Source of the DNA: an uncultured Dehalococcoidia bacterium
GTDB lineage: Bacteria > Chloroflexota > Dehalococcoidia > GIF9 > UBA5629
Reading direction: 5' to 3'
Length of the DNA stretch: 42,371 nt
Assembly: GCA_937975645.1 (NCBI GenBank)
Contig: CALJTV010000006.1
Span: 1-42,371, forward strand
Positions 25,378 to 33,665 of the stretch are shown piece by piece (positions within the stretch are counted from its first letter, which is position 1; every line of letters starts with the position of its first letter). Below the pieces are notes generated by a model, which worked only from the letters and a program-made list of their open reading frames with translations, did no database searches and was not told the DNA's origin. Position numbers and translations under genes: made by a program.

Positions 25378-25417
25378 ATATTAACAGAAATTTAACTTTT
25401 TGCACCTATCATAGGTG
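25378..25417 (+). promoter_or_regulatory. Putative response-regulator box and palindromic operator before the BNR protein gene
   Basis: TTAACAGAAATTTAAC (25381-25396) again shows TTAAC every 11 bp and is followed 7 bp after the box by TATCAT (25407-25412). That hexamer lies inside a perfect 15-bp palindrome, CACCTAT-C-ATAGGTG (25403-25417), which could be an operator. Confidence 0.45.
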
Positions 25418-25454
25418 GCGATGTCTTTTGTCCTTGCTCTGGGATAGGTTAGAG

Positions 25455-28400
25455 ATGAGGTACTGGCTTGTCTGGTCTACCATATTTGTTGTCTGTTTGG
25501 GACTGTTCCCGCCTTCGGCGTCGGGCGAGGGGTTGGGGTTACCTCTTAAGTGGAACGTGGTGGAGACCCCGGGGAGGAGGGGCTGCATCATCATGCTGGA
25601 CTCCGAGGTGAGCCGCATCGCTGTGGGGCGTGGTGGTGTGGTCTATGCCATTGACAGTCGGAAGGGTGGCGTGTACCGCTCGGAAAACGGCGGCTCCACC
25701 TGGACGGAGATAACAGCCAATCTTGTTGCCGCCGGGGTGGACTTGCCCGCACAGGAGGCGGCGGTCTGCCCGGACAAGCCCACCATTGTGGCGTTGGTGG
25801 ACAAGGACAGAAGGAAAGTCTATGTATCCAAAGACAGCGGCGCTACCTGGGATGACACCTTTTTTCCCGTTTCTGCTACCGTTGAAATCCGGTGCCTTGC
25901 CCTGTCAACTTATCGCATGAGCGGTGACGAGGCGGTATGTGATATCGCTGTTGGTACCAGCGATGGCGGCAACGGCAAAGTCTATGCCAGGAGCACCTCC
26001 GCTTTCAGCTCCTGGCAGGACCAGGGGTTAAATCAGGGGGATGTTTGGGCAGTCAAGTTTTCGCCGACCTATTCTCTGGAGGCGGCGATCGTTGCCGTAA
26101 GTGCCGATAGCGATGATGCCTGGCTCAGCATCGGCAGGCGCGATATAGCTAACAATTCCACAAATTGGAACGCCTCTGCTGGTCTTTTGGGTTATCCTGT
26201 AGCGGTGGAGGATGGTGGTGACTCTCCGGATAAAGGCCAGATTCTGGGCGCTGACGTGGACCTGCCTGCCGATTTCAACCTTATCCAGCCCTGCGTGTAT
26301 GTCAGCACCGACACCACTGCTGCGGGCACCCAGGTCGGCATCTACCGTATAGAGGGGCTTATGCCAACTGTCACCCGCTTCAGCGGGAGCTACGGGAGAA
26401 TCCATAGCATATCCCATTACGGCAGAAAACAGCAGGGCAGGTTGGTCGCCGGCGAAGTAGTGCCGGGCGCAGGTTTTCGAGTCAAGGTCTGGTGGACGGA
26501 CAGCGCTTACCCTGGCTACGGCTTATCACCGTCGCTGAAAGATGCCACAGAGCCGCCCACGGGACCGGGCAATGCCTACGTAAGGTGGAGCTATGATGGC
26601 ACAGTGGCTTACTGCGGCACCAGCGGCAGCGCTGCTAATGACGAGAGCGCCTTCTCCGTAAGTTACGACTTCGGCGACACCTGGCAGCAGCTCAGCCTGA
26701 TAGACACCACCATCAATATCTCCGATATCGCCCCGGCACCCGACTCCAAGAGCCTGTTCCTTGCCAGCTATACGAAATACGGTCCTGAAGGCGTTTGGCG
26801 CAGCGCCGGCGAGCCGCTGGGACATTACTGGGGGCGGGTGCTCTCCATGGAGACCACCACTGACAGGCTGATATTAAGGCTAAGTCCCTACTATTTGGAC
26901 GACTATACCATCTATGCCGTGGAGGTGGGCGATTCTGGGTCGCAGTACAACAAGATGGCGGTGTCGAATACCCGCGGTAATACCTGGTACCATCGCCCCG
27001 TGCCCGGTCCGGTCATCGATTTCGCCGTTGAGGACAGGGACACCTTCTATGTTGCATTGCCCGGCGGGCGGGTGCGTAAGGATACCAGCGGCGGTGTCAC
27101 CTGGGTATACCCTGAGGTTACCTGTTTCAGTCAAGGTATGCAGGAAATCAACATGCTCACCATCCCCATTCCGGGGCATGTCTTGGTGGGGAGCCGGCGT
27201 GGGCGGGTGGCGTATTCCACCGATGGCGGTAAAAGCTTTAAGGAGATCGGACCACCGGTGGGCAATGGACCCAGCCGCGTGGGCGATGTGCAGGTGGTGG
27301 CTGATGCCCGCTACAAAGAGAACGGCATCATCTATGCCTCAGACAATATCAGCGATAAGGGAATCTGGCGCTGGACTATTGGCGTCTCTCGCGAGTGGGA
27401 GCAAATAGACAGGGTGGTCACCGACCTTGGTGCTGAGCGGAAGGTGGTGAGTCTGGTGATGGGAAAGGAGGGGACACTATACGCCGCCTCCAGCGAGAAC
27501 GTCACCGGATATAGCGGCGGCATGAGCCGCTCGCTCAACCCCAGCTACGGTGAGCTAACTCAAATCGAATGGGACATCGTGAACCGCACCCTCCCCACCG
27601 GCGCCGCCTTCAATCCCCTGGTGGTATTTAGCCACAACCTGCCCCACCTCAAGATATCGGACGATGGCGGGCGCAACATACTCTGGGCGGTGGACACTGC
27701 CAACCACCTTGTCTACGCCTTCGAGGACAATATCTGCCTCGCCGGTCCGATTACTCTGCCGACTGGGGAGATCGGCTGCGACCCTGCCTCGGGGCGGGCA
27801 GGGGAGGTGGACTTCTGCTGGGAGCAGCTCTCCCTGGCTGATGGCTATGACATCGAGGTCGCCAGGGACGAAGTCTTCAGCATTAAAGTCCTTGACCGGG
27901 CGGGTGAACATGTCTGGGAGGGCTTTTTGTTCCCGACGGATGTCACCAAGCCCTGTGTATTCTTCCCCGCCGCCGGGCAGGCGGCTGCTCTGGGATATAC
28001 GGTTGGACTCGAGGAGTCAAAAAAATCGCTGGTGACCACGATGGCTGAAGGGTCAGCTATCGGGTACTGCGGACAGCTCGAGTGCGGTCATGCCTATTAT
28101 TGGCGGGTGAGGGTGCGTCATGCCGCCACCACCGAGACCATCAGGAGCCCATGGTCGGAGGTGAAAAGTTTCACCGTTAAGGCAGGAGTACCTGTGGCAG
28201 CTACCTATCAGGGTGTCCAGCCATTGGCGCCAAAGAACGGCGCCGCTGGCTGTCCCATAACCTCAGTGTCTTTCTCCTGGGCACCGCTGCCCGGTGTGAC
28301 CAGATACGAATTTGTGCTGGCTGAGGATGCCGATTTCGCCAAGGTAACAGCCAGCGTGACCACAAGAGCGACAGCCTATACCTACGAGGGCTGGCTCAAG

Positions 28401-28619
28401 TTTCAGACCGTGTATTTCTGGCGGGTGCGCCCGATAGAGGTCAGCGGTCAGATGTCACCGGGCGAATGGAGCCCGACCTTCTGTTTTCAGACCGAAACCT
28501 TAGAGCTCCACGCTGTTCCGCTGTCTTTACCCTCTGCCGTGCCCCTCTGGGCACTGGTGGTGATGGCACTCGGCTGCTTGCTGATAGCGGCTACCGTCAG
28601 CCTGATGTTTTTCTGCTAG
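25455..28619 (+). CDS. Large exported BNR/Asp-box repeat protein with C-terminal anchor
   Basis: A 1054-residue protein from ATG 25455 (an AGG lies 8-9 bases upstream; the open frame reaches a TTG at 25428). A signal peptide covers about residues 1-24 (hydrophobic, ending SASGE). The body to about 780 carries Asp-box motifs of the S-x-D/N-x-G-x-T-W type, for example SENGGSTW, SKDSGATW, SYDFGDTW and STDGGKSF, so it should form sialidase-like or sortilin-like beta-propellers. No catalytic Arg triad of sialidases is evident. Residues about 790-1020 hold two fibronectin-III-like units (FCWEQLSLADGYDIEV; FSWAPLPGVTRYEFVL). The end is a membrane helix (PLWALVVMALGCLLIAATV) with few residues after it. 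Likely a surface or cell-wall protein. Confidence 0.82.
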   Translation: MRYWLVWSTIFVVCLGLFPPSASGEGLGLPLKWNVVETPGRRGCIIMLDSEVSRIAVGRGGVVYAIDSRKGGVYRSENGGSTWTEITANLVAAGVDLPAQEAAVCPDKPTIVALVDKDRRKVYVSKDSGATWDDTFFPVSATVEIRCLALSTYRMSGDEAVCDIAVGTSDGGNGKVYARSTSAFSSWQDQGLNQGDVWAVKFSPTYSLEAAIVAVSADSDDAWLSIGRRDIANNSTNWNASAGLLGYPVAVEDGGDSPDKGQILGADVDLPADFNLIQPCVYVSTDTTAAGTQVGIYRIEGLMPTVTRFSGSYGRIHSISHYGRKQQGRLVAGEVVPGAGFRVKVWWTDSAYPGYGLSPSLKDATEPPTGPGNAYVRWSYDGTVAYCGTSGSAANDESAFSVSYDFGDTWQQLSLIDTTINISDIAPAPDSKSLFLASYTKYGPEGVWRSAGEPLGHYWGRVLSMETTTDRLILRLSPYYLDDYTIYAVEVGDSGSQYNKMAVSNTRGNTWYHRPVPGPVIDFAVEDRDTFYVALPGGRVRKDTSGGVTWVYPEVTCFSQGMQEINMLTIPIPGHVLVGSRRGRVAYSTDGGKSFKEIGPPVGNGPSRVGDVQVVADARYKENGIIYASDNISDKGIWRWTIGVSREWEQIDRVVTDLGAERKVVSLVMGKEGTLYAASSENVTGYSGGMSRSLNPSYGELTQIEWDIVNRTLPTGAAFNPLVVFSHNLPHLKISDDGGRNILWAVDTANHLVYAFEDNICLAGPITLPTGEIGCDPASGRAGEVDFCWEQLSLADGYDIEVARDEVFSIKVLDRAGEHVWEGFLFPTDVTKPCVFFPAAGQAAALGYTVGLEESKKSLVTTMAEGSAIGYCGQLECGHAYYWRVRVRHAATTETIRSPWSEVKSFTVKAGVPVAATYQGVQPLAPKNGAAGCPITSVSFSWAPLPGVTRYEFVLAEDADFAKVTASVTTRATAYTYEGWLKFQTVYFWRVRPIEVSGQMSPGEWSPTFCFQTETLELHAVPLSLPSAVPLWALVVMALGCLLIAATVSLMFFC

Positions 28620-28623
28620 CTGT

Positions 28624-30453
28624 CTATCCCCAAAGGTCTTTTGCCACGTCCTCAAGACCGAGCTCGACCAGCTTTTCCTTTGTCGGTTTGCCGGTCTCCC
28701 AGTCCCATTTCCTGAAGGCGTAGTACTCTTTGAGCAGGGTGTCCATATCTGGCGACTTACCGACAGTTGCACCCTCGTTCAGCGGCTGAATGCAGATGCG
28801 GGGCAGTTTATCTTCCTTTCTACTGAGCCCGAGCTTATTGCTGATCGCTCGTTTGATGTTAATTGACCTTTCGCCAGCGGTGCCCAAATCAGCCGGGGTG
28901 CAGGTCCAGCCGGTGACGGCGCTGAGCATTTCGCTAAGCTGGGTGGCGGTGTAGGGGGCAAACTTGCACATCAACATGGAGTCAAACAGGTCACGGTACG
29001 CCTGGAACTTGGCAGCTGGCTCGGCTTTGCCCTGAGACTGGTGCCGGTCGCCGGGCAGTATCCCCAGCTCCATGACGCCGGCGCCGATGTCCACCATGTA
29101 GTAGTCGCCCTTCAGGTGGCAGGCGCCGCGGGGACCGGTGGCATAGGAGATAGCCATGCCGAAGAAAGCTCGGGCGTCGTGCATGGGTACCTCCTGCCCT
29201 TTCACATGGGCTGCCTCCTCCGGGTCGGCGCCCAGCTCTTCAGCCATGCGGCGCACGCCCTGCCCCAAGAGTTCGCCGAACCCCTGTTTTTTAATCATCA
29301 TCTCAACCAGCTTGACCACCGCCTTACCATCGCCCCATTTCAGCTCCATACCAGCCTTCTTTTTGGTCAGTATTCCTTTTTCATAAAGGTGCATGGCGTA
29401 GGCGATGGCGACGCCCGCGGATATGGTGTCCAGCCCGTGGGAATTGCACAGGTGGTTAGCTTCCACTATGGAGTCGGTGTCGAAGTTCCAGCACAGAGGG
29501 CCGAGTGCAGCGGTGGTCTCGTATTCAGGACCATCCACCTCGGGGATGCCCTTAAAGTTTCTGATGAGCCTGCCGCAGCCAATGGGACAGCCATAGCAGG
29601 CATAGTTACCCATAACGTATTTCTGCCGGAAAGCCTGGCTAGTGACCTTCTGCGCGGGAAAGAGGCTGCGGGTGAAATATTTCGCGGGCACATCCCCCAT
29701 GACCATCCCCATGTCCACCCAGAGCATGGTACCGTACTCGCGGTAGAGGACGGCGGTGAAATTGCTAGCGATAGCTTCTCTAGCCTGTCTGGTGAGTTCA
29801 GCCACCTTCTGCTCGTCGGCAACGCTTACCTTAGCACTGCCGCTCACCGCCACCGCCTTCAGCTTCTTTGAGCCCATCACTGCACCCACACCGCAGCGCC
29901 CGGCTACCCTGCCACGGTCATTGACCACGCCAGAGCACTTCACCAAATTTTCACCGGCAAGCCCGATGGCAGAGATGCTGACTTCGGCATCCTTGAGCTC
30001 GTCCTTCAGTATTTTCTGCGTCTCGTAGATGTCCTTCCCCCAGACATGGGAGGCGTCCTTTATCTCCGCCTTACCGTCCTTAACATAGAGATAGACAGGT
30101 CTGGATGCCTTGCCAGTGATGTAGATGGCATCGAAGCCGGTGTTTCGCAGTCGGGAGGGGAAGACGCCACCGGTGGTTGCCTCACCCCAGTAGCCGGTGA
30201 GCGGTGAGATGGTCGCCACCGCAGAGCGGCTCGCCATAGGTATAGTGGTGCCTTGGAAGGCACCGGCGGCGAAGACTAGGGGGGTCTCCGGAGAAAGGGG
30301 GTCCATACCTGGTTTCACCTTATCGTAGATAAGCCTGGCACCAAGGGCGGTGCCGCCGATGAACTTCTTTAAATCTTCTTCTTTAAGTTCGATGCTCTTG
30401 CTCTCTCCCGAACTGAGGTCTACATGCAAGTATTTACCGTGATACCCGAACAT
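28624..30453 (-). CDS. Aldehyde:ferredoxin oxidoreductase (tungstopterin AOR family)
   Basis: A 609-residue AOR-family enzyme with AAGGAGG before ATG 30453. The N-terminal domain (GYHGKYLHVDLSSGES, FIGGTALGARLIYD, ASRSAVATISPLTG) binds the bis-pterin tungsten cofactor. The [4Fe-4S] ligands are CYGCPIGC near residue 285 plus a C-terminal Cys in SMLMCKFAPY. It oxidises aldehydes to acids with ferredoxin, or reduces acids in reverse. The iron alcohol dehydrogenase gene ends 12 bases upstream, so the pair could interconvert alcohol, aldehyde and acid with electrons passed to NAD(P) and ferredoxin. It is convergent with the BNR gene with 4 bases between. Confidence 0.95.
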   Translation of the reverse strand: MFGYHGKYLHVDLSSGESKSIELKEEDLKKFIGGTALGARLIYDKVKPGMDPLSPETPLVFAAGAFQGTTIPMASRSAVATISPLTGYWGEATTGGVFPSRLRNTGFDAIYITGKASRPVYLYVKDGKAEIKDASHVWGKDIYETQKILKDELKDAEVSISAIGLAGENLVKCSGVVNDRGRVAGRCGVGAVMGSKKLKAVAVSGSAKVSVADEQKVAELTRQAREAIASNFTAVLYREYGTMLWVDMGMVMGDVPAKYFTRSLFPAQKVTSQAFRQKYVMGNYACYGCPIGCGRLIRNFKGIPEVDGPEYETTAALGPLCWNFDTDSIVEANHLCNSHGLDTISAGVAIAYAMHLYEKGILTKKKAGMELKWGDGKAVVKLVEMMIKKQGFGELLGQGVRRMAEELGADPEEAAHVKGQEVPMHDARAFFGMAISYATGPRGACHLKGDYYMVDIGAGVMELGILPGDRHQSQGKAEPAAKFQAYRDLFDSMLMCKFAPYTATQLSEMLSAVTGWTCTPADLGTAGERSINIKRAISNKLGLSRKEDKLPRICIQPLNEGATVGKSPDMDTLLKEYYAFRKWDWETGKPTKEKLVELGLEDVAKDLWG

Positions 30454-30465
30454 CTTCCTGCCTCC

Positions 30466-31734
30466 TTAGAAGTCTATGTCCTTGCCTTCATAGGCGTATC
30501 TGAAAATGGCTTCGCATTGCTGTGGCGTCATCGGACGCGGACTCTGGAAGTGGGACGGGTCCTCCACAGCATACTGGACGAGCTTGTCCATGTTCTTTTC
30601 GAACTCTTCTTTGGGTATGCCCAGCCCCTTCAGGTCGGTGGACACGCCTACCTCTTTGATCAGCGTGCGCACCTTGTTGACCAGTCCGTTGAAGTTCTGC
30701 TCGTCTGTCTTCTCCCTGATGCCAAGGGCATCGGCGAGGACAAGGTATTTGTCCGTGAGTGGGCGGTAGAACTGGAAGGAATAGGGGATGAACACGCCCA
30801 CTGCCACGCCGTGGTGGACGGCGAACGCCTTGCCCAGGGAATGTCCCAAGGCGTGGGTGAGCCCCACACCGCCGTTGAAGAAGGCAATGCCCGCCATGCT
30901 AGCGGCGATGTGCATCCGCAGCCTTGCCTCCATATCGGTGCCGTTGTGGTAGGCTTTGGGCAGGTACTGGAACACCATCTGTGTCGCCCGGATGCCCATG
31001 GCATCGGTGAAGTCGTTGCTTGCCGGTGACATCACACAGTCCATGGCGTGGGCGAGGACATCGAGTCCGGTGCCGGCGGTGAGTTTGGGCGGCATACCCA
31101 TGACCAGTGACGGTATCAGGATGGCGAAGTCAGGTAGCAGCTCCCCGTTCACTATGGGAACCTTCCTTTTGGCGGCTGTGTCAGTGACCACAGCTATGGC
31201 AGTGCACTCCGAGCCAGTACCGCTGGTGGTGGGTATGGCAGCGAGGATGGCTTTCTTTCTCAGTCCCAGCTGGACCAGGAAGGAGACGCTAGCCAGATCA
31301 GTGATGTCCGGTCTCTCATACAGTATCCAGGCAGCTTTGGCGGTGTCCATTACTGAGCCGCCGCCGAGGGCGATTATCAGATCTGGCTCGAACTTCGCCA
31401 TGGCTTCGGCACACTGCTTTACCGTCTCTATGGGTGGCTCCGGCTGGGCTCTATCCCAGACCTCGATGGTGAAGCCACGCTTCTGGAAAGCGGATGCAAT
31501 GCGGGGGGCGAACCTCACTGCGATCTCATCGGTGACTATGAAGCCTCGCTTCTTAGCGCATACTTCGGCAATCCTGTCCGCCCCTCCTGGCAGGACACCG
31601 ACAGCCTCGCCAAGGGCGTTGGCGCCCATGAAGATGCGCGGCACTAAAAAGGTGCTGGCAGCCCCCTTTACCGCACTGGCTGTGGCTAATGGAATAAGTC
31701 CTTTGATTAAGGGGTCGGTAAACCAGTAGCTCAT
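30466..31734 (-). CDS. Iron-containing (group III) alcohol dehydrogenase
   Basis: A 422-residue enzyme from ATG 31734, which has a GGGAGGTG site; the longer frame to 31794 lacks one. The NAD-binding part has ALGGGSVMDTAKAAW, and metal ligands are present in GLDVLAHAMD and in GVGLTHALGHSLGKAFAVHHG. The family reduces aldehydes or oxidises alcohols with NAD(P) and usually Fe2+. It is read first in a two-gene operon with AOR. The arrangement fits alcohol oxidation to acid or acid reduction to alcohol; direction and substrate are not visible. Confidence 0.93.
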   Translation of the reverse strand: MSYWFTDPLIKGLIPLATASAVKGAASTFLVPRIFMGANALGEAVGVLPGGADRIAEVCAKKRGFIVTDEIAVRFAPRIASAFQKRGFTIEVWDRAQPEPPIETVKQCAEAMAKFEPDLIIALGGGSVMDTAKAAWILYERPDITDLASVSFLVQLGLRKKAILAAIPTTSGTGSECTAIAVVTDTAAKRKVPIVNGELLPDFAILIPSLVMGMPPKLTAGTGLDVLAHAMDCVMSPASNDFTDAMGIRATQMVFQYLPKAYHNGTDMEARLRMHIAASMAGIAFFNGGVGLTHALGHSLGKAFAVHHGVAVGVFIPYSFQFYRPLTDKYLVLADALGIREKTDEQNFNGLVNKVRTLIKEVGVSTDLKGLGIPKEEFEKNMDKLVQYAVEDPSHFQSPRPMTPQQCEAIFRYAYEGKDIDF

Positions 31735-31841
31735 CGAACCACACCTCCCTTGTTGTTTTCGTCCACATTGTACCACCGCCATGCCCAAAGTCAATAGGTG
31801 TTTTGGCGGGTGGAAAAAGCGGTTTTATATAAGACCGCAGC

Positions 31842-32324
31842 CTAATAGCGGCGGCAGATGTTTCTTAGTAGCGCCCTGGCAGTCTCCTCGCTGAGCTCGC
31901 CTTGCTCGAAGGCTTGCACGACCTGTACCACGGCCTCCCTGATCCCCAGTGAAGCCAGCCCTTCTTCGCCTGGGGGGAAGGTCGGGAAGCTGGGGAACAT
32001 CCTGGCGATTTCCTCCCTGTTCCCACGGGTGAACTCTGTAATCGGTCTCATCAGCAGTTCCAACTGTTCTTTGTCCAGAGGTGCCTGGACAAAGAGCTGG
32101 TTACAGAAATGGTAGCGGCACTCCCGGGGCCTTATTTCGTATATAGGGCAGCCTTTGAAAGCAGGGGAATAAAGGCGGCAGCCCACTTCCCGGCAGCACT
32201 TTCCTCCGCATTCTCGACATCTCTGCTGGCTCACCTCGTTGAGGTTGCGGATAAGCCGGGCTATCTCAGCGCTGAACAGCGCTTCAAATTCCTCGTCGGT
32301 GAGAAATATTTGGGAAGGTTCCAT
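31842..32324 (-). CDS. YkgJ-like cysteine-cluster protein
   Basis: A 160-residue protein with a dense cysteine set at 36, 39, 43, 44, 49, 59, 69 and 74 (CRECGGKCC … GCR … GCPIYEIRPRECRYHFC), the pattern of YkgJ/FliB-like zinc or iron-sulfur cluster proteins (UPF0153). The rest is mostly helical and acidic. Function unknown; a metal-binding or modification role is likely. It lies 107 bases upstream of the alcohol dehydrogenase gene on the same strand and has an extended -10 promoter upstream. Confidence 0.82.
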   Translation of the reverse strand: MEPSQIFLTDEEFEALFSAEIARLIRNLNEVSQQRCRECGGKCCREVGCRLYSPAFKGCPIYEIRPRECRYHFCNQLFVQAPLDKEQLELLMRPITEFTRGNREEIARMFPSFPTFPPGEEGLASLGIREAVVQVVQAFEQGELSEETARALLRNICRRY

Positions 32325-32407
32325 TATTCTGGCTCGATAGGCACCACTCTTTTGTGGCTGTTTGCCGCAGCCCTACATAGCTACATAGGAAAGAGGCATC
32401 ATACTGA

Positions 32408-32416
32408 ATTATAGCA
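32408..32416 (-). promoter_or_regulatory. Extended -10 element for the YkgJ-like gene
   Basis: On the minus strand TGCTATAAT (32416-32408), identical to the element at 3182-3190, lies about 85 bases before ATG 32324. No good -35 hexamer is seen. Confidence 0.45.
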
Positions 32417-32486
32417 TATAGGTGCGAAGTCCCATCCAGTTTGATTGTGTGTCTTTTGTTCACACTTTTCCTTTGGGGCGGCCTAA

Positions 32487-32700
32487 TTCACCCTCACCTT
32501 ATTCCTCTCCCATCAAGGGAGAGGAGAGTCTAGAGAGGAAGTCCTCTCTCCGGTGGGAGGGGGTTAGATAGGTATAAAAGCAGCTCTGGGATGGCGAAGA
32601 CCCTCTCTCCCCGCGGGAGAGAGTTAGAGGCGGTGGCAGATGCCGTCAGTCTTCCTTACCGCCCTCTCTCCCGTGGGAGAGAGTTAGAGTGAGGGCAAAG
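32487..32700. repeat. Cluster of palindromic CTCTCTCCC/GGGAGAGAG repeats
   Basis: Four related units in about 200 bases: CCTCTCCC-atcaa-GGGAGAGG (32504-32524), an imperfect unit at 32543-32565, a CTCTCTCCC stem with 3-base loop (32603-32623) and one with 2-base loop (32664-32683). The last two share GGGAGAGAGTTAGAG after the loop. The first has the same lead-in (TTCACCCTCACC) as the copy at 2973. No coding frame fits this stretch. Confidence 0.8.
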
Positions 32701-32730
32701 TCCTGGGTAAACGGTACGCTAACCTCCAGT

Positions 32731-32780
32731 TTGACCGCGGTAATTCCTGTGACCTATAATAAGGGCTGGCTTAAAGCCAG
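32731..32780 (+). promoter_or_regulatory. Promoter of the DUF47-Pit phosphate operon with downstream palindrome
   Basis: TTGACC (32731-32736) and TATAAT (32755-32760) are 18 bp apart. Starting 5 bases after the -10 is a perfect 15-bp palindrome, CTGGCTT-A-AAGCCAG (32766-32780), which covers the expected transcription start and may be an operator or a 5' hairpin. Confidence 0.6.
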
Positions 32781-32974
32781 AACAGGTAGCGCGTAACGGT
32801 TTGCAGTGCATACGCCACAGGAGTCATGCGGCAAAGCCTGCCGCCTCTCGAAGTGTGGTCTCGCGTGGTTAGAGGGAGGTGCCGACTGGGCTAACTTATG
32901 CCCATACTCCAACCGGAGCCGCAGTTTCCACAGTCTGTTTCTGTTCCAAGAAGTACTGTTCGGGGGATTGCATC

Positions 32975-33604
32975 TTGTTTAGGTTTTCGCTGGTGCCACG
33001 GGAGAAAAAGTTCTTTGTGCTTTTTCAGCAGAGCGCACAGAACGCCCTGAAGACCGCCCGTCAGTTTCAGGACATGCTTGACGCTTGGGAGGATATCCGG
33101 GAGAGGGTCAGTGTGATAACCGCCCTGGAACACGAAGGGGATGCCATCACCCATCAAATTGTCGCCGAGCTGCACCGTACCTTCGTTACCCCCTTTGACC
33201 GTGAGGATATTGCCATGCTGGCAAACTCACTTGATGATATAACTGACTTCATCCACTCGGCGGCGGATGCCATGTCGCTGTACAACATCGAACATCCTAC
33301 AGAGAAGGCGAAGGAGATGGTGGATATCGCGGTCCAGGCGATAGCCGAAGTGGGCAATGCTGTCTTCGAGATAGAGGGCAGGATAGACAAGGAAAAGCTG
33401 CTCAAGCGCTGCGTGGAGATAAACCGGCTGGAGAATGTGGGCGATAGCCTGTACCGTTCTGCCATGGCTGAGCTTTTTGCCAACTGCAAAGATTTCGCCC
33501 ATGTCATTAAGTGGCGCGAGATATACGAGGACATCGAGAACGCCATAGACAGGTGTGAGGACGTAGCTAATATCTTGGAGGGTGTAGCCCTCAAGTACGC
33601 TTGA
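32975..33604 (+). CDS. DUF47 family protein (PhoU-like, Pit accessory)
   Basis: A 209-residue protein if started at TTG 32975, which has GGGGG 8 bases upstream and gives the usual family length and opening (LVPREKKFFVLFQQSA). The frame runs back to GTG 32879, but the added residues are cysteine-rich and unlike the family. The helical DUF47 pattern is clear: ALEHEGDAITHQIVAELH, TPFDREDIAMLANSLDDITDFI and the INRLENVGDSLYR repeat with conserved E/D metal ligands as in PhoU. In other bacteria these proteins sit beside Pit transporters and regulate phosphate uptake. The Pit gene follows 61 bases on. Confidence 0.88.
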   Translation: MFRFSLVPREKKFFVLFQQSAQNALKTARQFQDMLDAWEDIRERVSVITALEHEGDAITHQIVAELHRTFVTPFDREDIAMLANSLDDITDFIHSAADAMSLYNIEHPTEKAKEMVDIAVQAIAEVGNAVFEIEGRIDKEKLLKRCVEINRLENVGDSLYRSAMAELFANCKDFAHVIKWREIYEDIENAIDRCEDVANILEGVALKYA

Positions 33605-33665
33605 ACTCTGTTAAAGTGGGAAGCATAGGTACTCCTTCCATCAGGGCGGGACAGGTCAGTAGCAC

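Larger units (their letters stand above)
32325..32974. other. Non-coding interval between YkgJ-like gene and DUF47 gene
   Basis: About 650 bases without a convincing gene. In order it holds the YkgJ promoter on the minus strand, the palindromic repeat cluster, a sigma-70 type promoter at 32731-32760, a perfect palindrome at 32766-32780, and about 200 bases of leader with a stem-loop at 32828-32844 and a small hairpin at 32907-32918. Confidence 0.7.

Noticed and set aside
32879-32974. N-terminal extension of the DUF47 protein from GTG 32879
   Set aside because: The extra residues are cysteine-rich and unlike DUF47, and the shorter form has normal family length; a TTG start is uncommon, so doubt remains.
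32761-32974. Known riboswitch (c-di-GMP, cobalamin, molybdenum cofactor) in the phosphate operon leader
   Set aside because: Fragments such as GGCAAAGCC recall c-di-GMP riboswitches, but the order of conserved elements does not fit any class I know.
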